Assembly: GCA_031546715.1 (NCBI GenBank)
Contig: JAVBKA010000053.1
Coordinates: forward strand, 1 to 5,909
Reading direction: 5' to 3'
Origin: JAVBKA01 sp031546715
GTDB lineage: Bacteria > Bacillota > Clostridia > Oscillospirales > UBA929
Length of the DNA: 5,909 bases
The position numbers were made by a program, and so were the translations under genes. Below are positions 1 through 5,283 of the stretch, piece after piece. The notes under the pieces were generated by a model, which saw only the letters and a program-made list of their open reading frames with translations, searched no databases and was not told the DNA's origin. Position 1 is the stretch's first letter, and each line of letters starts with the position of its first letter.

Positions 1-1074
1 TTTGGAAGCTGCAATTTCTGTGCGCTGACTTTCCATCAAGGGCGCATTGTTCAGACCAGAAGCCACGCCTCCATAATTCAAGAGTCTGAGAGCTTTAAGT
101 GGGATGCTGATTTTAAGGGTTACATACATGACGTGGGCGGTCCTTCAGCAAATTTCAGGCATAACGCTTGCACCAAACAGAAAAAGGCGGGAATGTGCCG
201 AGGTAAGAGCTGCCTTGCGCCGAAGCCCTGCGTAAATTTAGATACATCACATGCGGACTATCTTGCGTTGCTTAGAAAACTGAGAGTAGTTAAGGGCGTT
301 AAAAAAGTGTTCGTCCGCTCAGGCATTCGTTATGACTACATGCTTCAGGACGAAGACCCGCAGTTTTTCAAGGAACTGGTGCAACATCACATATCAGGTC
401 AGCTAAAAGTTGCTCCTGAGCATTGCGTGGGAAGTGTTTTGAAGTACATGGGCAAGCCCGACTGGGACACCTTTGTGAAGTTTTCCACCATGTATGCCAA
501 GGAAAATGAGCTTGCGGGGAAAAAGCAATTTCTCGTACCATATTTAATATCCTCCCACCCAGGCTGTACATTAAATGACGCTGTGGAGCTTGCGGTGACG
601 CTTAAAAAAATGGGCAGACGACCCGAACAGGTGCAGGATTTTTACCCCACACCGGGAACGCTTGCGACCTGTATGTACTACACAGAACTGGATGTTGACA
701 GCAAAAAGCATATTTTTGTTGCCAAAACACCGAAGGATAAATCATTTCAGCGCGCGCTACTGCAATGGGATAATCCGAAAAATCGACCATTAGTTGTCGC
801 CGCCTTGCGGGAAGCTAAGCGCGAGGACGTTTTACCGCTGTTGTTAGGCATAGGCAGAGTAAGACCTGTTGAGGCTAAATCTACTAATGCAAAATCAGCG
901 GCCTCGAAGCCTAATAATTTTAAGGGCAAGCCTTCTGCAAATAAAAACGGCTCAAAGCCGAATGACCATAGCCCAAAGCCGCAGGAGCAAGGCAAACAAA
1001 CGTGGATAAGTGGCAAAACACAGCAAGGCAGAAAACCCACCGCAACAAGACGCAGTAATCCGAAAAGGGGTTGA
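1..1074 (+). CDS. YgiQ family radical SAM protein (UPF0313), 5' partial
   Basis: The frame is open from the first base of the window to TGA at 1072-1074, so this is the C-terminal 357 residues of a longer protein. The visible start reads FGSCNFCALTFHQGR, matching the radical SAM cluster loop of YgiQ proteins (CxxxCxxC). The second and third cysteines are residues 4 and 7, and the first should be the codon just before the window. Further family landmarks are a cysteine-rich stretch around residues 57-77 (NACTKQ...MCRGKSCL...PCVN), LKVAPEHC near 135-142, PYLISSHPGC near 180-189, QDFYPTPGT near 212-220 and RALLQW near 251-256. YgiQ proteins are predicted 4Fe-4S/SAM enzymes whose reaction is, to my knowledge, not established. 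From about residue 291 the protein becomes a low-complexity tail rich in Lys, Asn, Ser and Pro. An internal GTG at 133 is not the real start, because conserved family sequence precedes it. It is followed closely by thiI, probably in one operon. Confidence 0.95.
   Translation, partial: FGSCNFCALTFHQGRIVQTRSHASIIQESESFKWDADFKGYIHDVGGPSANFRHNACTKQKKAGMCRGKSCLAPKPCVNLDTSHADYLALLRKLRVVKGVKKVFVRSGIRYDYMLQDEDPQFFKELVQHHISGQLKVAPEHCVGSVLKYMGKPDWDTFVKFSTMYAKENELAGKKQFLVPYLISSHPGCTLNDAVELAVTLKKMGRRPEQVQDFYPTPGTLATCMYYTELDVDSKKHIFVAKTPKDKSFQRALLQWDNPKNRPLVVAALREAKREDVLPLLLGIGRVRPVEAKSTNAKSAASKPNNFKGKPSANKNGSKPNDHSPKPQEQGKQTWISGKTQQGRKPTATRRSNPKRG
1063..1070 (+). promoter_or_regulatory. Ribosome binding site that decides the thiI start
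   Basis: AAAAGGGG lies in the final codons of the upstream ygiQ gene and ends 8 bases before TTG at 1079. This supports TTG 1079 over the upstream in-frame GTG 1010 and implies that ribosomes ending on ygiQ help start thiI. Confidence 0.6.
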
Positions 1075-1078
1075 TAAA

Positions 1079-2242
1079 TTGGCGCAAACCATCATGCTAA
1101 AAATGGGCGAAATGGTTCTAAAAGGACTAAATCGCAATAAATTTGAACAAAAGCTGCTCAGCGTTATAAAGTACAGGCTTTCTAAACTAGGCGGTTTTAC
1201 TGTGAAAGCTCAGCAGTCAACGGTGTATATTGACGCTGTTAGTGACGCGCAGGACATGCAGGAAGCACTTGAAGCCATGAAAAAGGTCTTTGGCGTGGTT
1301 GCTGTAATGCTTGCGGAAAGAGTGCCGAAAACTCTTGAGGCAATCTGCGACGCCGCTGCAAAGCGCAAAGAGCTTGCGGGAGCTAAAACCTTTAAAATCG
1401 AAACCAGACGCGCGGACAAGGGCTTTCCCATGACAAGCCTTGAGGTTAGCGCAGAGGTTGGGGGAGCGGTTTTGGACGCAAATCCCCATTTAAACGTTAA
1501 TGTACATACCCCAGAGGTTGTAATTTGGGTGGAAGTTCGCGAAACCTCGGCATTTATCCACGCAGCTCCTGAGAGCGGAGCAGGCGGATTGCCGCCGTCC
1601 ACCTCTGGTAAGGCGGCGCTGTTACTGTCTGGCGGGATAGATTCTCCCGTTGCAGGATGGCGAATGGCTCGCCGCGGCGCAGAGCTGATAGCCGTGCATT
1701 TTCACAGTTATCCATACACTTCTGACCAAGCGAAGGAAAAGGTGCTTAAGCTTGCAAGCTTGCTTGAAAGCTGGTGCGGAAGTATCAGGGTGTTTATTGT
1801 ACCGTTTACGGCGATTCAGGAAAGCATGAGAGCGACTGCCCCTGAGGACTTGTTTACGATTTTAATGCGCAGAAGCATGTGCAGAATTGCGGAGAAAATT
1901 GCTATCAATAACGGCTGCGGTGCGCTGATAACAGGGGAGAGCCTAGGGCAAGTCGCAAGCCAAACTATGGAAGCCATGGCGGTTACAGGCGCAGTTGCGA
2001 CCTTGCCAATTTTCAGACCGCTTATCGGTATGGACAAGGACGAGGTTGTCAAAACCGCCCGCGCCATTGGGACATTTGAAACCTCGATTTTACCCTTTGA
2101 GGACTGCTGTACCGTCTTTACGCCAAAGCACCCAAGGACAAAGCCGCAGTTAGTTCAGGTGGAAAAAGCCGAGGAAAAAGGCACATGGCTTGCACTTGAA
2201 GCAGAAGCAGTCAGTGGCGCAACCATAGAAGCCCTTGCGTAG
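1079..2242 (+). CDS. thiI: tRNA 4-thiouridine synthase / tRNA sulfurtransferase ThiI
   Basis: ThiI adenylates uridine 8 of tRNA and transfers sulfur to make 4-thiouridine; it can also pass sulfur to ThiS for the thiazole of thiamine. The 387-residue product has the expected order: an N-terminal ferredoxin-like segment beginning IMLKMGEMVLKGLNR, a THUMP domain (about residues 60-165), then a PP-loop ATPase domain with SGGIDSPVAGWR at about 184-195, TGESLGQVASQT at 285-296 and a CC pair at 343-344 inside PFEDCCTVFTPKHP. The C-terminal rhodanese domain of the E. coli enzyme is absent, as is usual in Firmicutes, so a separate cysteine desulfurase should supply sulfur. I chose TTG at 1079 because AAAAGGGG at 1063-1070 lies 8 bases upstream and family homology starts at once. 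A GTG at 1010 would add 23 unconserved residues, overlap ygiQ by 65 bases and has a poor binding site. The 4-base gap to ygiQ suggests translational coupling. Confidence 0.95.
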   Translation: MAQTIMLKMGEMVLKGLNRNKFEQKLLSVIKYRLSKLGGFTVKAQQSTVYIDAVSDAQDMQEALEAMKKVFGVVAVMLAERVPKTLEAICDAAAKRKELAGAKTFKIETRRADKGFPMTSLEVSAEVGGAVLDANPHLNVNVHTPEVVIWVEVRETSAFIHAAPESGAGGLPPSTSGKAALLLSGGIDSPVAGWRMARRGAELIAVHFHSYPYTSDQAKEKVLKLASLLESWCGSIRVFIVPFTAIQESMRATAPEDLFTILMRRSMCRIAEKIAINNGCGALITGESLGQVASQTMEAMAVTGAVATLPIFRPLIGMDKDEVVKTARAIGTFETSILPFEDCCTVFTPKHPRTKPQLVQVEKAEEKGTWLALEAEAVSGATIEALA

Positions 2243-2286
2243 AAGAATATAGCAAGTACACAGCGCAATAATATCCAAAAATCAAT

Positions 2287-2426
2287 GCTTCCTTTGCCGC
2301 CTTGGGAAAAGGAAGTGCCCCCGCGGCACGAGCGGAAACTAGAACGATATGCATGTATACTAAAGAAGCGGCAACGCCGTAGAACCCACCCCGCCCTTTG
2401 GGCACCCCTCCAAGGGAGGGGAATTT
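2287..2426. repeat. Hairpin-rich mosaic intergenic repeat (putative)
   Basis: The space after thiI has no credible gene but contains a run of small inverted repeats. CTTCCTTT (2288-2295) pairs with AAAGGAAG (2308-2315). GTGCC (2315-2319) pairs with GGCAC (2325-2329). CGGC (2369-2372) pairs with GCCG (2376-2379). GCCC (2393-2396) pairs with GGGC (2400-2403). CCCCTCC (2405-2411) pairs with GGAGGGG (2415-2421). The modules resemble GC-rich intergenic repeats that I associate with clostridial genomes, but that resemblance is recall, not a search. No coding potential is visible on either strand, and no mobile-element ends or target duplication were found. Confidence 0.4.
2405..2426 (+). terminator. 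Possible weak terminator behind thiI
   Basis: A perfect 7-bp GC-rich stem (CCCCTCC/GGAGGGG) with a 3-base loop is followed only by AATTT rather than a clear T-run. It could end the ygiQ-thiI transcript, but it lies 163 bases past the thiI stop and may simply be part of the intergenic repeat. Confidence 0.3.
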
Positions 2427-2484
2427 GAGAGTAATACTAGGCGCATGAAGTTTGCCATGCCAACATAATTTTATCAAAAAACTT

Positions 2485-2490
2485 GGAGGT
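2485..2490 (+). promoter_or_regulatory. Strong ribosome binding site of the ROK gene
   Basis: GGAGGT ends 5 bases before ATG 2496 and fixes the start of the ROK-type gene. I see no convincing -35/-10 pair in the preceding 60 bases; CATAAT at 2464-2469 is a weak -10 candidate without a matching -35. Confidence 0.6.
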
Positions 2491-2495
2491 ACAAC

Positions 2496-3881
2496 ATGAC
2501 ATTAAAGGGTATCGATTTTAGCTTTTCAAGCGTTCCTGAGCTAGACAAGGGATTTATTCCTCTTGCAAAGTTTAACGAAGTATTTCTAAAAACGGCAAAA
2601 CAGCCTCTCGCAATTGCACTGGAGCGCAGTGACAATCGAGTGGCGGTTTTTGACACATTTATTCACGGGACAGCGGAGCTTTTTGAAGCGGATTGCTATT
2701 ATGTAGAACGTATTATAAAGGTGCTTTTATGGGTAAAGGGTGGCTTTAAGGTTACAGTTTTCGGTGACGAAAAGGTTGCTGAATACATTAAAAGCACATA
2801 TAGCCAAAACGGTCAACGTGCTTTTGATTTTGTGACTATGGCGAAGATATACGAGCGCAATTTTGAAGTACACGCTAAGCCATACTCGCAAAAAGTTGAG
2901 CCTAACGAGAAATCCGAGCCGCTGGGCAGACATTTGGACGGCTGCCGTATCGGCTTTGACGCAGGCGGCTCTGACCGCAAAGTCTCCGCCGTTGTTGACG
3001 GTGAGGCTGTATTTAGTGAGGAAGTCGTCTGGTTTCCGAAAACTAACTCCGAACCTGATTACCACTATCAAGGAATTGTTGAAGCGTTTAAGTCAGCGGC
3101 GGCAAAAATGCCTCGTGTTGACGCAATCGGAATCAGCTCCGCAGGGGTGTATATTGACAACCGAACCATGATTGCGTCACTGTTCCTAAAGGTTTCAGAG
3201 GCTGATTTCAATGCGAAGGTTAAGGATATTTATATTCGTGCCGCAAAGGAAATCGGTGATATTCCTGTGGTTGTCGCAAATGACGGCGACGTTACAGCCC
3301 TTGCAGGTGCAATGGATTTAGAGGATAACAGCGTTTTAGGAATCGCCATGGGAACGTCTCAAGCAGGGGGATATGTTGATGGTCTCGGCAACATTACAGG
3401 CTGGCTCAACGAGCTTGCATTTGTTCCGATTGACGGACAAAAGGACGCCGCTTTGGACGAATGGGCGGGTGATATCGGCTGCGGAGTGAAATATTTCTCG
3501 CAGGATGGCGTTATTAAGCTTGCACCGGCGGCAGAAATCGAGCTAGACGCTGGGTTGTCACCTGCTGAAAAGCTCAAGGTTGTCCAAGGTAAAATGGAGC
3601 ATGGCGAAAAAGGTGCGGTAGATATTTATAAAACTATCGGAACATACCTCGGTCATGCTGTGGCGCAGTATACAGAGCATTATGAAATTAAGCATGTGCT
3701 GCTGCTGGGCAGAGTTATGTCCGGTGAGGGCGGAAATATAATTCTCAAGGAAGCTAACGCCACATTATCCGCTGACTATCCTGCTATTTATAACAGCTTA
3801 AAACTGCATTTGCCTGATGAAAAAAGCAGACGTGTTGGTCAAAGCGTTGCTGCGGCATCGTTGCCTGCGATTAAAAAGTAG
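2496..3881 (+). CDS. ROK family / sugar kinase-like protein
   Basis: This 461-residue protein belongs to the ROK/hexokinase-actin ATPase fold. The kinase core starts at about residue 150. IGFDAGGSDRK (152-162) is the phosphate-1 loop, with Asp155 in the usual place. AIGISSAGVYID (210-221) is a beta-strand with a glycine turn. VVANDGDVTALAG (259-271) carries the likely catalytic Asp263. GIAMGTSQAGGYVD (282-295) is phosphate-2, and HVLLLGRVMSGEGG (400-413) is the adenosine-side glycine motif. The classical ROK zinc cluster (CxCGxxGC) is missing, and where family members have GEIGH this protein has NELAF (305-309), keeping only the Glu. The first ~145 residues are not a DNA-binding helix-turn-helix and I do not recognise them. 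The substrate cannot be told; a cytosolic sugar or acyl-sugar kinase is an inference. ATG follows GGAGGT (2485-2490) by 5 bases. It appears to be a single-gene unit ended by the hairpin at 3899-3930. Confidence 0.85.
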   Translation: MTLKGIDFSFSSVPELDKGFIPLAKFNEVFLKTAKQPLAIALERSDNRVAVFDTFIHGTAELFEADCYYVERIIKVLLWVKGGFKVTVFGDEKVAEYIKSTYSQNGQRAFDFVTMAKIYERNFEVHAKPYSQKVEPNEKSEPLGRHLDGCRIGFDAGGSDRKVSAVVDGEAVFSEEVVWFPKTNSEPDYHYQGIVEAFKSAAAKMPRVDAIGISSAGVYIDNRTMIASLFLKVSEADFNAKVKDIYIRAAKEIGDIPVVVANDGDVTALAGAMDLEDNSVLGIAMGTSQAGGYVDGLGNITGWLNELAFVPIDGQKDAALDEWAGDIGCGVKYFSQDGVIKLAPAAEIELDAGLSPAEKLKVVQGKMEHGEKGAVDIYKTIGTYLGHAVAQYTEHYEIKHVLLLGRVMSGEGGNIILKEANATLSADYPAIYNSLKLHLPDEKSRRVGQSVAAASLPAIKK

Positions 3882-3898
3882 AATATTTTATATAAAAG

Positions 3899-3930
3899 AC
3901 AGCGATAACCTCAATTGTGGTTATCGCTGT
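3899..3930. terminator. Bidirectional rho-independent terminator between convergent genes
   Basis: ACAGCGATAACC (3899-3910) and GGTTATCGCTGT (3919-3930) form a perfect 12-bp stem with an 8-base loop. On the plus strand it is followed by TGTTATATT, so it ends the ROK transcript 17 bases after the stop codon. On the minus strand it is followed by CTTTTATAT, a better U-tract, so it can also end the 57-residue gene. The last six codons and the stop of that small gene lie in the hairpin. Confidence 0.8.
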
Positions 3931-4084
3931 TGTTATATTGCATCTGGTTATCAATGACCATGAGCTTCGGCTCTTCACTGCATATGAATAGTTCCTCACA
4001 TTCAATCTGTGCTTCGATTAGAATATCGACAGCGTCTGCGACCTTTTCCGCTAACTTAAAGTACATCGCTTTATAATCTGGCAT
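3911..4084 (-). CDS. Small conserved-type hypothetical protein divergent from an XRE regulator (57 aa)
   Basis: On the minus strand ATG at 4084 opens a 57-residue frame that ends at TGA 3913-3911. The start is supported by GAGGTGAT (4095-4088), with the GAGG core 7 bases from ATG, and by a promoter with TTGACT and TACAAT boxes just upstream. The product begins MPDYKAMYFKLAEKVADAVD and continues with an acidic amphipathic helix (ILIEAQIECEELFI), then a hydrophilic Asn-rich end. It has no signal peptide or membrane segment. I recall small acidic, helical proteins of this shape beside XRE genes and in prophage-like islands of Firmicutes, but their function is unknown to me. It shares a control region with the XRE gene, so it is probably repressed by it or acts as its partner. 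The gene is easy to miss because it is short. The stop codon falls in the loop of the terminator hairpin. Confidence 0.75.
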   Translation of the reverse strand: MPDYKAMYFKLAEKVADAVDILIEAQIECEELFICSEEPKLMVIDNQMQYNNSDNHN

Positions 4085-4101
4085 CCAATCACCTCGAATA
4101 C

Positions 4102-4130
4102 ATTGTAGAACAAAACAATCTAAAAGTCAA
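4102..4130 (-). promoter_or_regulatory. Sigma-A type promoter of the 57-aa gene
   Basis: Read on the minus strand, TTGACT (4130-4125) and TACAAT (4107-4102) are separated by exactly 17 bases. The predicted start of transcription is about 4095, right at the ribosome binding site, giving a very short leader of around 11 bases. One copy of the TGT-N3-ACA site overlaps the -10 box. Confidence 0.65.
4103..4113. promoter_or_regulatory. Putative XRE operator, copy 1
   Basis: TTGTAGAACAA is a two-fold symmetric site (TTGT-AGA-ACAA). Its inner nine bases, TGTAGAACA (4104-4112), are the exact reverse complement of the second copy at 4141-4149. It overlaps the -10 box of the minus-strand promoter, so a bound protein would block that promoter. 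The adjacent XRE product is the obvious candidate binder; this is inferred from position. Confidence 0.5.
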
Positions 4131-4140
4131 TAGAATAATA

Positions 4141-4149
4141 TGTTCTACA
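4141..4149. promoter_or_regulatory. Putative XRE operator, copy 2
   Basis: TGTTCTACA is the exact reverse complement of the site at 4104-4112 and is itself TGT-N3-ACA. It lies directly upstream of the TATAAT box of the XRE gene, inside the -35/-10 spacer, a typical place for autorepression. The two site centres are 37 bases apart. Confidence 0.5.
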
Positions 4150-4150
4150 G

Positions 4151-4156
4151 TATAAT
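4151..4156 (+). promoter_or_regulatory. -10 box of the XRE gene promoter
   Basis: A perfect TATAAT sits 17 bases before ATG 4174. No good -35 hexamer is found 16-18 bases upstream (the region reads CAATAG), and no TGn extended -10 is present, so the promoter may be weak. Transcription would start near 4163, close to the GGTGGGTGAT ribosome binding site. Confidence 0.55.
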
Positions 4157-4173
4157 CTTGGTGGGTGATTTAT

Positions 4174-4410
4174 ATGAAATATGAACGAATCAGAAATCTC
4201 AGAGACGATAAGGATTTAACACAAACTCAGCTTGGCAAAGCCATTGGCGTGCCCCAGCGAACATATGCATACTATGAAGCAGGTGAGAGACTGATTCCTG
4301 CGGAAATACTAATTAAACTAGCCGACTTTCACTGTACATCTGTTGATTATCTGTTGGGGAGAACTGATGAAGTCGAGCCATTTCCTAAACCAGAGAAAAC
4401 TTCAAAATAA
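4174..4410 (+). CDS. XRE (Cro/CI-type) helix-turn-helix transcriptional regulator
   Basis: The 78-residue product is almost entirely one HTH_3 domain. MKYERIRNLRDDKDLTQTQL supplies helix 1 and the start of helix 2. QTQLGKAIGVPQRTYAYYEAGER (about residues 17-39) is the helix-turn-helix, with the recognition helix around PQRTYAYYE. IPAEILIKLADFHCTSVDYLLG completes the five-helix bundle. It should bind DNA as a dimer; the paired TGT-N3-ACA sites upstream are the likely operator. There is no C-terminal peptidase or dimerisation domain like that of phage CI, only a short Lys/Pro tail. ATG 4174 is preferred, with GGTGGG (4160-4165) 8 bases upstream. An in-frame GTG at 4165 would add three residues and overlap the ribosome binding site. 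It is divergent from the 57-residue gene and 30 bases upstream of the next frame, which could be co-transcribed. What it controls beyond this region is not visible. Confidence 0.9.
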   Translation: MKYERIRNLRDDKDLTQTQLGKAIGVPQRTYAYYEAGERLIPAEILIKLADFHCTSVDYLLGRTDEVEPFPKPEKTSK

Positions 4411-4440
4411 ACATAGATAAAGCAAGAGGCAATATTTTTC

Positions 4441-4959
4441 TTGTGTTTTCTGCCAAATGTAATCGTTGAGGGACAAGTTGTTGACAGCAAAAAGAATGTT
4501 ATGATAAACACTGCCATTTCTGGAGAACCAGGCTATGATTCGTTTACAGTCACTTCGGTAAAAATCACGAATGTTTTAAAAGGTAATGTTTCTATAGGTG
4601 ATGTTATAGAAATCAAGCAATATGAGAACGTTAAAGATGTCGTATATGTAGAAAATCCTCATGAAATTGGAACAAATAATTTCTTCTTTTTAAGAGACCA
4701 TAGGGAACATATACCAAACATGCCTTTTGGCGAGCTTAATCCCACACAATGCAGTTACCTAATTACGGAGGACGACATCGTTGTCCCGTATGAGGGGAAC
4801 AAAGTTTTCAGCAAGAAAAAAACTTGCTGGTTTGGTGCAAAATCATCGGATATATTGTTGACTAGGGATTATTTTCGTAGCGTAATTGAAGATGGGTTAG
4901 AAGCGGAAAGTCTTATAGAAGTTCCTTCTGCATCTGTTGCGCCACCGAGCGAACCATAG
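4441..4959 (+). pseudogene. Probable 5'-truncated remnant of an exported clostridial protein
   Basis: The frame is open from 4417 and has its first usable start at TTG 4441, giving 172 residues; GAGG at 4426-4429 is 11 bases before it, which is far. The sequence starts abruptly at PNVIVEGQVVDSKKNV, followed by DSFTVTSVKITNVLKGNVSIGDVIEIKQY and later NNFFFLRDH. This pattern (VIVEGxV, a T(V/Y)TxVKVTxVLKG strand, GD.I.I, then a (F)FL strand) is what I recall from small secreted or lipid-anchored proteins of Clostridia, in which a signal peptide and a short helical segment precede VIVEG. Here both are missing and the frame begins 30 bases after the XRE stop. It is therefore probably a fragment whose 5' end was lost, or a cytosolic derivative translated from TTG. 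The body is intact without internal stops, so recent loss or continued expression is possible. Function is unknown. Confidence 0.55.
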
Positions 4960-4975
4960 TTGATAATACTAATCT

Positions 4976-5112
4976 CAATAAAAACTGGACATCTTTTCGG
5001 TATTTAATGCTTCCTACTGCGTTGTTGTCAATCGCCATGCTAGAAGTATGGTCAATCCTCCGCCTTGCAGGAAACCTTAAAGCTTCGAAAATCTTGTCTC
5101 AATTTTTATCTG
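4976..5112. other. Unexplained non-coding block with a hairpin flanked by GTCAATC repeats
   Basis: Between the truncated frame and the terminator lies a block of mixed composition. CCATGC (5035-5040) pairs with GTATGG (5046-5051) around TAGAA, with one G-U pair, so the stem holds only for a plus-strand RNA. Direct copies of GTCAATC flank it at 5027-5033 and 5051-5057. CTCAAT occurs near both ends. The minus strand is open for 61 codons (5098-4916), with an inner ATG at 5038 (MAIDNNAVGSIKY...), but this has no convincing ribosome binding site and runs into the opposite gene. It may be a dispersed repeat, a relic of a mobile element or an RNA; I cannot decide. Confidence 0.3.
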
Positions 5113-5137
5113 AGAATAGTATAAAATCTATCGAAAT

Positions 5138-5178
5138 AAGCGGATTTAGGAAGGCGTGAGCCTCCTAAATCCGCTTTT
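5138..5178. terminator. Strong rho-independent terminator with GTGA loop
   Basis: AAGCGGATTTAGG (5138-5150) pairs with CCTAAATCCGCTT (5164-5176). After one bulged A (5151), AGGC (5152-5155) pairs with GCCT (5160-5163) around a GTGA tetraloop. The plus strand then reads on into TT, giving a run of four T from 5175 to 5178. It would end the XRE-remnant transcript; on the minus strand it could also stop transcripts of the right-hand gene, where TTATTT follows. Confidence 0.8.
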
Positions 5179-5221
5179 AGTGATGTTTACTCATTTTTGC
5201 ATTGACGTGCATAAAATATAG

Positions 5222-5250
5222 TTGACTTTTGCATGTCTGTTAGTTATAAA
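5222..5250 (+). promoter_or_regulatory. Orphan sigma-A type promoter facing the 3' end of the right-hand gene
   Basis: TTGACT (5222-5227) and TATAAA (5245-5250) are spaced by 17 bases, an almost ideal vegetative promoter. Transcription would start near 5257. The only downstream ATG nearby (5262) opens three codons, and the transcript would then run antisense to the minus-strand gene ending at 5284. The rest of 5179-5283 shows no gene. Confidence 0.45.
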
Positions 5251-5283
5251 GAAGTGCGATTATGTACATCTGAGTAAGCGGCG

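Noticed and set aside
690..720. Repeat of GTTGACAGCAAAAAG near 693 and again near 4480
   Set aside because: Both encode the ordinary peptide VDSKK in unrelated proteins; a chance match of codons.
747..1040. Minus-strand open frame of 97 codons opposite the end of ygiQ
   Set aside because: Shadow of the real gene; Leu/Phe-rich reading of Lys/Ala-rich coding DNA with no supporting ribosome binding site.
1210..1602. Minus-strand open frame of 130 codons inside thiI
   Set aside because: Fully within a well-supported thiI; Ser/Thr/Ala-rich composition typical of an antisense shadow.
2727..3071. Minus-strand 114-codon frame and overlapping plus-strand frame 2863-3171 inside the ROK gene
   Set aside because: Both are alternative-frame shadows of a continuous ROK-fold protein and show no domain-like sequence.
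4104..4149. LexA/SOS box in the divergent control region
   Set aside because: The GAAC and GTTC-like halves are too far apart (28 bases between the 9-mers) for the Gram-positive SOS box; an XRE operator pair fits better.
4913..5038. Minus-strand 41-residue frame beginning MAIDNN
   Set aside because: No clear ribosome binding site or promoter, and it runs into the 3' end of the opposite frame; kept only as a note on the unexplained block.
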